In this document: piece after piece, positions 27,293 through 33,358 of the stretch
Layout of the letters: each line of letters opens with the position of its first letter
Position numbering within the stretch: position 1 is the stretch's first letter
Assembly: GCA_046155885.1 (NCBI GenBank)
Contig: JBJXFU010000046.1
Location: 1-33,358 of the forward strand
Reading direction: 5' to 3'
From: JAOADN01 sp046155885
GTDB taxonomy: Bacteria; Pseudomonadota; Alphaproteobacteria; Rhodobacterales; Rhodobacteraceae
DNA length: 33,358 nt
The notes under the pieces: generated by a model
What the model was told of the DNA's origin: nothing
Database searches by the model: none
Seen by the model: the letters and a program-made list of their open reading frames with translations, nothing else
Position numbers and translations under genes: made by a program

Positions 27293-27975
27293 CCCGAAAG
27301 AGCCAGACCGGTCTTCGGATCGAACAGGTGGCTGCGATCCGGGTCGGGCCGAAGGGTAACCGCCTGCCCCGGCGCCGTCTCGATCCGCGACCGGCTGATC
27401 GCGCACAGCTCCTGCCCGCCGGCGCCGCAATAAAGGTGTTTCTCGGGACCCGTCGGCTCGACCGCCGTGACCGTCGCCGCGATGCCGCCGTCCGGCCCGA
27501 CGCCCCGGTCCTCGGGCCGGACGCCCAGAACCAGCGTCGGCCCCCGCGCCACACCCGGCCGCGCCGGAATGGCGATCCGCCCCGCCGACGGCACCACCAG
27601 AGGCAGCGTCACCACTGCCCGCATGACGCCGAAGCCCCGGTGGTACTGGTCGAGAAGCATCGCCATGGCGAGGCCGACGCTAAGCTGGACCGCCAGAGCA
27701 ATCGCAGTATAGGTGAACGTCACCTGAAGCGCGTTCCAGACCCGGTCGTCGGTCAGCGCGGTGGTCCAGTTCTTTAACCAGGCGAACCCGTCCACCCGCC
27801 CGATGCGGTTGCGGACATGCAGCGAAAGCCAGGCGGCATTGAGCAGCGGGTAGGTTCCGAACACCAGAAGCATCGCCGTGATCGGCGCGAGCCAGGGGAA
27901 GGGGTGCTCGAAGCTGAGCAACCTCGCCCACCTCACGCCGCCCGGGGCACCGCCGCGGCGGCTGGCCTCACGCAT
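27289..27975 (-). pseudogene. in-frame deletion chimera: permease N-terminus fused to ABC ATPase C-terminus
   Basis: 228-codon open frame made of two unrelated pieces. Residues 1-130 are the N-terminus of a MalF-type sugar permease (WLAPITAMLLVFGTYPLLNA, a second helix at about 83-108, ending VVTLPLVVPS) without the EAA loop or later helices. Residues 131-228 are the TOBE end of a UgpC/MsmK-type ATPase (RIAIPA, LVLGVRPED, VTAVEPTG, DPDRSHLFDP) without Walker A, signature or Walker B. The junction is near 27583. It retains a strong GGGAGG ribosome site and its ATGA link to sorC, so it may still be translated as a leader for the operon. No transport function is expected. Confidence 0.85.
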
Positions 27976-28517
27976 TCGACCTCCCTCGGGCCCTCGCGGC
28001 CCGCATCCGTGTCCCGGTGTGAAATTTTGTAATCCTCCGGGATCACGTGTTCATCACGCTGCGGTCGGCCTGCTGCAAAGTCAACGGAGATTTTCGCGCG
28101 TCAGGCAGAATTCCGGCGTTCCGGCGCGCCCGGCCGTCCGGTGCGCCCGGGGGACCGCACTGTGCCCGTCCATCGAACCGTCCGCTCCACAAAGGCCGTG
28201 CATGGCGATGAACCCGCCATGTCCCATACGACCGGGCCGCATCCGACCCTTGGGTCGTGCGCGCCAGTCGGTCATGATCCCAAGCTCTCCGCGATGGCGC
28301 TATCGCCGGGAATTCGGGCAACAGAACCGAAGGTGTCAGGGCTTACGGCCACCGGCCCGGACACACGCCGTCGCAAAGGGCACGAAGGGAAGCTGTCCGG
28401 ATACAAGGGCCGGGGGAAAGGTCCCGGCCAACCGCGCGCAGAACCCGAATGCGCCGCCGGCCGCGCACCCGTCCGGCCGGGCTTCCTGCGGCGCGGGCGG
28501 GGCGGTATGAGGGCGGG
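27976..28517. promoter_or_regulatory. divergent spacer: polyol operon and selU promoters
   Basis: No convincing gene in 542 bp; short minus-strand frames at 28043-28321 lack family resemblance and good starts. Near the operon side is an AT-richer patch with an imperfect palindrome GTAATCC (28029-28035)/GGATCAC (28040-28046) next to TGAAATTTTG. It is a candidate SorC operator about 55 bp before the first operon codon. A minus-strand TTGACT lies at 28085-28080, with no clear -10 partner. No gene for a binding protein remains upstream of the permease fragment. Confidence 0.4.
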
Positions 28518-29579
28518 ATGGCCTTGACCCTGACCTCGGTCGCCGATCCCGCGCTTGCCGCCTTCGACGCGGTGATCGACGTGCGTTCGCCTGCCGAATT
28601 CGCCGAGGACCAACTGCCCGGGGCGATCAGCCTGCCGGTCCTCGATGATGAGGAACGGGCACGGGTGGGCACGATCTACAAGCAGCAGTCGCCGTTCCTG
28701 GCGCGCAAGGTCGGCGCCGCGCTGGTGGCGCGCAATGCGGCGCGGCATCTGGAAGGGCCGCTGGCCGGGATGGGCGGGGGCTGGCGGCCTTTGGTCTATT
28801 GCTGGCGGGGCGGGCAGCGGTCGGGGTCCTTCGCGACGATCCTGAGCCAGGTGGGCTGGCGGGCCGAGACGCTGGCGGGCGGCTACAGGGCCTGGCGGAC
28901 GCTGGTGGTGGACGAGGTGCAGGCGCGGCCGGTCAGGTCGCCCGTGGTGGTGCTGGACGGGAACACCGGGACGGCGAAGACCGAGGTGCTGGGGCTGCTG
29001 GCGGCAAGGGGCCATCAGGTGATCGACCTGGAAGGGCTGGCGCGGCACCGGGGGTCGCTGTTCGGGGCGATGCCGGGGGGGCAGCCGGGGCAGCGGGCCT
29101 TCGAGGGGGCGGTGGCGGTGGCGCTGTCGCGGCTCGACCCCTCGCGGCCGCTGGTGATCGAGGCGGAAAGCGCCAAGGTGGGCGATCTTCTGGTACCGAA
29201 GCAGCTCTGGGCGGCGATGCGGGCAGCGCCCCGGGTGGCGATCGAGGCGCCCCTGGACGTGCGGGCGGCCTACCTGGCGCGGGCCTACGGCGACGTGACG
29301 GCGGACGCGGGGCGGCTGGCCGGGGTGATCGGGCAGCTCAGGCCCTTCCATGCGCGCGAGGTGATCGAGGTCTGGCTGGGGATGGCGGCTGCGGGCGCCT
29401 TCGTGGCGCTGGCGCGGGAGCTGATGGAGCACCACTACGACCCGCGTTACGGTCGGCAGCGCGACCGGGCGGAGCCGGGGCGGAGGCTGGCCGTGTCGGC
29501 GGAGAACCTGTCGGAGGCGGCGCTGCCGGGCCTGGCGGAGCGGGTCGCGCAGGCGGTGGCCGGGATCGCGGGGCGGTAA
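28518..29579 (+). CDS. mnmH: tRNA 2-selenouridine synthase
   Basis: 353 aa (SelU/YbbB). An N-terminal rhodanese domain (about 1-130) has the active cysteine Cys95 in LVYCWRGGQRSGS. The C-terminal P-loop domain has GNTGTAKT (148-155), where many homologs have a G-x-TG-x-GKT form. It replaces 2-thiouridine by 2-selenouridine at the wobble position of Lys, Glu and Gln tRNAs using selenophosphate, via a geranylated intermediate in the family. Start at 28518 follows GAGGGCGGG. Convergent with selD, which makes the selenophosphate it needs, so the two genes form a compact selenouridine module. No selA/selB appears in this window. Confidence 0.9.
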   Translation: MALTLTSVADPALAAFDAVIDVRSPAEFAEDQLPGAISLPVLDDEERARVGTIYKQQSPFLARKVGAALVARNAARHLEGPLAGMGGGWRPLVYCWRGGQRSGSFATILSQVGWRAETLAGGYRAWRTLVVDEVQARPVRSPVVVLDGNTGTAKTEVLGLLAARGHQVIDLEGLARHRGSLFGAMPGGQPGQRAFEGAVAVALSRLDPSRPLVIEAESAKVGDLLVPKQLWAAMRAAPRVAIEAPLDVRAAYLARAYGDVTADAGRLAGVIGQLRPFHAREVIEVWLGMAAAGAFVALARELMEHHYDPRYGRQRDRAEPGRRLAVSAENLSEAALPGLAERVAQAVAGIAGR

Positions 29580-29583
29580 GGGC

Positions 29584-29649
29584 GGGGCCCGGGGGGGATT
29601 CACACCCCCCGGGCCCCACCGCAATGCCGGGGGGTTTCACACCCCCCGG
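29584..29649. terminator. twin GC hairpins with near-identical loops
   Basis: The first stem is GGGGCCCGGGGGG (29584-29596) with CCCCCCGGGCCCC (29605-29617), 13 bp perfect, loop GATTCACA. The second is CCGGGGGG (29627-29634) with CCCCCCGG (29642-29649), 8 bp perfect, loop TTTCACA. The shared G6-N-TTCACA-C6 core suggests duplication of one element. They lie between convergent selU and selD and probably terminate both transcripts, though no U-tracts follow. Confidence 0.65.
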
Positions 29650-29707
29650 ACCGCCCGTGGGATATTTCCGCCGAGATGATGCAGCGGGCGGGCGTACGGG
29701 CGCGGGG

Positions 29708-31870
29708 TCAGTCCGAAACCGTGACGAAGGGCGCCCCCTTCTCCACCTCGCCGATGATCGCGGCGGCGTCGCCTGCGTCGCGGAGGCGGGCGAGGAGGGC
29801 GGGGGCTTCGCGTGACGGGACCGCGGCGAGAAGGCCTCCGGCGGTCTGCGGGTCGAAGAGAAGCTCGGCCTTCGGGCCGGTCGGCAGGGCCATGCGGTCG
29901 GCCACGGCGCGGTTGGCGGGCAGGAGGGTCGAGCCGTGGCCTTGCCGCGCGAGCGCCTCGGCCCCGTCGAGGGCGGGGATCGCGGCGAGCGACAGGGTAG
30001 CGGCGGCGCGGGAGGCGTCGAGGAGGGTCATGACGTGACCGGCAAGGCCGAAGCCCGTCACGTCGGTCATCGCACGGGCGTGCGGGGCGAGGATCGCGGC
30101 GGCCTGGCCTTGCGGGCGGAGCATCGCGGCGAAGGCGGCGGCGACCACCGGGCCGGGCGCGGCGCGGGCCATTTCGGCGGCGAGGATAACGCCGGTTCCG
30201 AGCGGCTTGGTCAGGATCAGCGCGTCGCCCGGCCGCGCCCCGGCCTGGCCGATGGCGGGGCGGTCGAGCAGGCCGGTGACGGTGAAGCCGAGCGTCAGTT
30301 CGTCGCCGACGCTCGTGTGGCCGCCGGCCACCTCCGCCCCCGCCTCGGCAAAGGTCCGGGCGGCGGCATCCATGATCTCGCGCAGGGTCTCAGTCTGCAG
30401 GCGCGGCGCCATGCGGGGCAGGATGACCTGCGCCAGCGCGGCCTGCGGCGCGGCCCCCATCGCCCAGATGTCGCCCATCGCGTGGATGGCCGCGATGCGG
30501 GCGAGCATCCAGGGGTCTTCGGTGAAGGCGCGGATATGGTCGGTGGTCAGGACCTGCCGCGCCCCGCCGATAGCGAGGACGGCTGCATCCTCGCCCGGGC
30601 CGGTCAGGAGGTCGGGGCGCATCCGGGGCGGCAGGGTGGCGAGCGCGGCCCGGAGGTCGGTCTGCGCGACCTTGGCCCCGCAGCCGCCGCAGAGGGGTTT
30701 GGACGCGGCGGGGATCTCGCCCGCGCCCGCAGCGCGGCGGGCCGGGACCGCGAGCACGGGCATCGGCGGAAGCCCGGTGAACTTCGCCATGAAGCGGCGG
30801 TCGATGCGGTCCTTCCAGCGCCAGACCAGAGGGCCGGTAAGGGAAAGGCCCCACTTGTCGGCGGTGGCGTTCTTCCGGCCAAGCGAGATCAGCTTCAGAT
30901 AGTCGCCCTGCGGGCGGAAGCGGCGCGGCGCGCCCCGCCCGGTCAGGGCGGCTTCGAGATTGCGGCAGAGGACCGGCGCGGCGCGGACGGCGAAGACGCC
31001 GGCCTTGGGGCGCGGGGCGCGGGCGAAGTGCGCGATGTCCCCGACGGCGAAGATGGCCGGGTCGGCGGGCGAGCGGAGCGTTTCGTCGACGGTGACGAAG
31101 CCGCCGGTCAGCGGCAGGCCTGTCGCGGCGAGCCATGCGGCCGGGCGGGTGGTGGCGGCGCCGATGGTGAAGGCCGAGGGCACTGCGCGCCCGTCGGCCA
31201 GGATGACGCGATCCCGCGCGACCCCGGCGGCCGGCGCTCCGGTCATCAGCGTCACGCCGAGATCGCGCAGCGCGGCGAGGACGGCGGCGCGGGCACGGGC
31301 GCCGGTTCCGGCCAGCGGCGTGGCGGCCTCGATCACCGTCACCGCCGCGCCCGGGCCGAGCCGGTGGGCGGCGGCCAGCGCGATTTCGCACCCCGCCGCG
31401 CCGCCGCCGATGACCGCGACCGGCCCGCCGCCTGCCCCGGCGAAGGCCGCCCAGCGGCGCGCGAAGGCGTCCAGCGGCTTGGCCGGGACGGCGTGGTCGG
31501 CGTAGCCCGGCAGATCCATCCCCGAGGTGATGCCGATGTCGATCGAGACGATGTCATAGGCAGCGGGGGCGCGGCCCTCGATCAGGATACGGCGGTTTTC
31601 GCGGTCGATCCCCTCGGCGCGCGACAGGATCAGCCGCGCCCCGGCGAAACGGGCAAGCCGCACGAGGTCGATGCCAAGGTCTTCGCGCGCGTAGTGGCCG
31701 GCGATGAAGCCGGGGAGCATGCCGGAATAGGCGGCGGTCGGGTAGGGGTTGATCAGGGTCAGCCGCGCCCCCGGCAAGGGCCGCATCCCCCACCTGCGCA
31801 GGACCAGCGCATGGGTATGGCCGCCGCCGATCAGCACCAGGTCGCGGGTCAGGGGGGTCGCCGGGGTCAT
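29708..31870 (-). CDS. selD: selenophosphate synthase fused to N-terminal FAD/NAD oxidoreductase
   Basis: 720 aa fusion. Residues 1-375 are a pyridine-nucleotide-disulfide (NDH-2-like) oxidoreductase: FAD loop IGGGHTH (14-20), NAD loop IGGGAAGCEIA (154-164), and AVGDIAH (275-281). Residues about 390-720 are SelD, with the catalytic Cys397/Lys400 pair (CGGCGAK), TDHIRAF, HAMGDIWAMGA, GGHTSVGDE, and GTG-rich nucleotide loops. SelD makes selenophosphate from selenide and ATP. The fused oxidoreductase is a known architecture (N-term-to-SelD family) and may supply reduced selenium or control redox. Start at 31870 follows GGGAAGG. Active-site residue is Cys, not selenocysteine. Confidence 0.9.
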   Translation of the reverse strand: MTPATPLTRDLVLIGGGHTHALVLRRWGMRPLPGARLTLINPYPTAAYSGMLPGFIAGHYAREDLGIDLVRLARFAGARLILSRAEGIDRENRRILIEGRAPAAYDIVSIDIGITSGMDLPGYADHAVPAKPLDAFARRWAAFAGAGGGPVAVIGGGAAGCEIALAAAHRLGPGAAVTVIEAATPLAGTGARARAAVLAALRDLGVTLMTGAPAAGVARDRVILADGRAVPSAFTIGAATTRPAAWLAATGLPLTGGFVTVDETLRSPADPAIFAVGDIAHFARAPRPKAGVFAVRAAPVLCRNLEAALTGRGAPRRFRPQGDYLKLISLGRKNATADKWGLSLTGPLVWRWKDRIDRRFMAKFTGLPPMPVLAVPARRAAGAGEIPAASKPLCGGCGAKVAQTDLRAALATLPPRMRPDLLTGPGEDAAVLAIGGARQVLTTDHIRAFTEDPWMLARIAAIHAMGDIWAMGAAPQAALAQVILPRMAPRLQTETLREIMDAAARTFAEAGAEVAGGHTSVGDELTLGFTVTGLLDRPAIGQAGARPGDALILTKPLGTGVILAAEMARAAPGPVVAAAFAAMLRPQGQAAAILAPHARAMTDVTGFGLAGHVMTLLDASRAAATLSLAAIPALDGAEALARQGHGSTLLPANRAVADRMALPTGPKAELLFDPQTAGGLLAAVPSREAPALLARLRDAGDAAAIIGEVEKGAPFVTVSD

Positions 31871-32024
31871 GCGGCCTTCCCTAGCCCGGGGCGGGGCGGG
31901 GGCCAAGGGCAGAGCGGACGGGAACAAGGGCGGGTGTCCCGGGCACTCCCCCTGCGCCCCGGGCGGGGGTTGGCGTTCGCCTCCCGCCCGGGCTATGGGA
32001 TGGGCGCTTTGGGAGGATGTCGGA

Positions 32025-33029
32025 ATGCGGGTCTATGTCACCGGGGCGGCAGGCTTCATCGGGTTCCACCTTTCGAAGCTTCTGCTCGACGAAGGGCATG
32101 TCGTGCGCGGCCATGACGGGATGACCGCCTATTACGACATCGGGCTGAAGACCGGGCGGCTGGACCGGCTGAAACAGGTGCCGGGCTTCACCTTTCATCA
32201 GGGGATGCTCGAGGACGCGGGCGACATTTCCGCCGATATCGGCGCGTTCCGGCCTGAGGTGATCGTGCATCTGGGCGCGCAGGCGGGGGTGCGCTATTCG
32301 CTGGAGGCACCGAGGAGCTATCTGGCCTCGAACATCGAAGGCACGTTCAACGTGCTCGAGGCGGCGCGGGATGTGGGGGTCGGGCACTTGCTCATCGCCT
32401 CGACCTCTTCGGTCTTCGGGGCGAACACCGCGATGCCCTACCGCGAGACCGACAAGGCCGACACGCAGGTCAGCCTTTATGCCGCGACGAAGAAGGCGAC
32501 CGAGGCGATCAGCCATTCCTGGGCGCATCTTTACGGGGTGCCGGTGACGGCCTTCCGGTTCTTCACCGTCTATGGCCCCTGGGGGCGGCCCGACATGGCG
32601 CCCTGGAAGTTCACCGCGGCGATCCTGAAGGGCGAACCGATCGACGTCTACGGGCAGGGCGAGATGTTCCGGGATTTCACCTATGTGGACGATCTTGTGC
32701 GGGCGGTCCGGCTGCTGGTCGATGTGGTGCCGGTGCGGCCCGAAGGCGCCGTCGCGCCGGGTGACAGCCTGTCGCCGGTGGCGCCCTGGCGGGTGGTGAA
32801 CGTCGGCAACGGCGAAAAGGTGGCGCTGAGCGATTTCATCGCGGCGATCGAGGCGGCCGCCGGGAAGCCCGCGGTGCGGCGGCTGCTGGAAATGCAGAAG
32901 GGCGACGTGCGGGCGACCTGGGCCGACACGGACCTGCTGCGGCAGCTGACCGGATACGCTCCGAAGACCGGCATCCGCGAGGGGATGGCGCGGTTCGTGG
33001 ACTGGTACCGGGGGTATGCCGGGCTCTGA
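32025..33029 (+). CDS. NAD-dependent nucleotide-sugar epimerase (UDP-glucuronate 4-epimerase-like)
   Basis: 334 aa short-chain-type epimerase. NAD loop GAAGFIG (7-13); catalytic Tyr152/Lys156 in SLYAATKKATE, with the SSVFG strand before it. YGPWGRPDMAPWKF in the substrate region is the typical segment of UDP-glucuronate 4-epimerases, so the likely reaction is UDP-glucuronate to UDP-galacturonate for surface polysaccharide. Start at 32025 follows GGGAGGA. Divergent from selD, no glycan genes beside it in the window. A different C4 epimerase activity is possible. Confidence 0.87.
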   Translation: MRVYVTGAAGFIGFHLSKLLLDEGHVVRGHDGMTAYYDIGLKTGRLDRLKQVPGFTFHQGMLEDAGDISADIGAFRPEVIVHLGAQAGVRYSLEAPRSYLASNIEGTFNVLEAARDVGVGHLLIASTSSVFGANTAMPYRETDKADTQVSLYAATKKATEAISHSWAHLYGVPVTAFRFFTVYGPWGRPDMAPWKFTAAILKGEPIDVYGQGEMFRDFTYVDDLVRAVRLLVDVVPVRPEGAVAPGDSLSPVAPWRVVNVGNGEKVALSDFIAAIEAAAGKPAVRRLLEMQKGDVRATWADTDLLRQLTGYAPKTGIREGMARFVDWYRGYAGL

Positions 33030-33199
33030 CCCGGGACGGCCGGGCGGGAGCAATGCAGCGGCGCCGGGGGCCTCAGGCGGGGATACTCGGGCAAGTAGGA
33101 CGGGAAAGGCGCGGCGGTCCGGGGCGCTCGGGTCGGTCTTTGTAAGCGGGCGCGGGCGCTTGACGGCAGGGGCCGCAGGGCATAGGTCACGCGGCCAGT

Positions 33200-33276
33200 G
33201 GCTAGGTAGCTCAGCTGGTTAGAGCACGTGACTCATAATCACGGGGTCGGGGGTTCGAGTCCCCCCCTCGCCACCA
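33200..33276 (+). tRNA. tRNA with CAT anticodon (Met, or Ile2 if lysidine-modified)
   Basis: A 77-nt cloverleaf folds by eye. Acceptor GGCTAGG pairs with CCTCGCC (one mismatch, U4 with C69). D arm GCTC/GAGC; anticodon stem CGTGA/TCACG with loop CTCATAA (anticodon 33234-33236); T arm GGGGG/CCCCC with loop TTCGAGT; discriminator A, and CCA is encoded. Not an initiator, since it lacks three G-C pairs in the anticodon stem. Elongator Met is preferred from overall resemblance. The 82 bases after it show no repeat of its 3' end. Confidence 0.9.
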
Positions 33277-33358
33277 ATTGACCCGCAAAATGTTTTGTCA
33301 CCCAGTGGCGATTGAAGCCCCGGCTGCGGCACCACAGGCTGGCGGCCTGTTGCGACCG

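Noticed and set aside
28043..28321. 92-codon minus-strand open frame upstream of the polyol operon
   Set aside because: No family resemblance, no clear ribosome site, composition arginine/glycine-rich; it lies where the operon promoter is expected.
33238..33358. Possible integration (att) site at the tRNA 3' end
   Set aside because: No integrase gene and no direct repeat of the tRNA 3' end were seen inside the window; only 82 bases follow the tRNA.

Overview
The window is very GC-rich, densely packed and full of ATGA start/stop overlaps. Its gene content is a glpVSTPQU glycerol ABC transporter, a SelD fused to an FAD/NAD oxidoreductase, SorC- and DeoR-type sugar regulators, and a small DUF1127 protein. 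Together these point to an alphaproteobacterium, most likely Rhodobacteraceae. That placement is inferred from gene families and style, not from a marker gene.

Layout: (1) 1-741 has no convincing gene but holds an 18-bp perfect palindrome and a chain of strong GC-rich inverted repeats. (2) 742-4004 (minus) is a thiolase and a hydratase/3-hydroxyacyl-CoA dehydrogenase, a beta-oxidation pair. (3) 4069-10235 (minus) is a complete glycerol ABC transporter (glpV, glpS, glpT, glpP, glpQ, DUF2160 glpU), with a divergent DeoR/GlpR repressor at 10373-11170. (4) 11300-14259 (plus) is a Tat-exported vanadium-haloperoxidase/PAP2-type enzyme overlapping a secreted FG-GAP/UnbV (CRTAC1-like) protein. (5) 14276-16033 (minus) is a class III nucleotide cyclase with TolB-like and TPR regions, followed by a DUF1127 protein. 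(6) 16933-19564 (plus) is a LysR regulator and two permeases that are clear paralogs of GlpP and GlpQ, with no binding protein or ATPase beside them. (7) 20042-27975 (minus) is a polyol-type catabolic operon. (8) 28518-31870 holds convergent selU (mnmH) and the selD fusion. (9) 32025-33029 is a nucleotide-sugar epimerase, and 33200-33276 is a tRNA with anticodon CAT.

The most interesting part is 20042-27975. It encodes a SorC-family regulator, a glycerol-kinase-like FGGY kinase, one dehydrogenase of the sn-glycerol-1-phosphate type and another of the sn-glycerol-3-phosphate (GpsA) type, an iron-alcohol-dehydrogenase homolog lacking a usual metal ligand, and an RpiB-family isomerase resembling tetrulose-phosphate isomerases. 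Nearly all junctions are ATGA overlaps. Two deletion scars interrupt it. One joins the N-terminus of a sugar permease in frame to the C-terminus of an ABC ATPase. The other joins the N-terminus of a second FGGY kinase out of frame to the C-terminus of a 2-hydroxyacid dehydrogenase. I read this as a polyol (possibly C4) pathway that has lost its own transporter and two genes but kept a translationally coupled core. The substrate cannot be read from sequence.

The glycerol transporter offers a second observation. Both departures from canonical ABC motifs (GlpS switch histidine, GlpT signature) fall in the same composite ATP site, predicting one consensus and one degenerate site.
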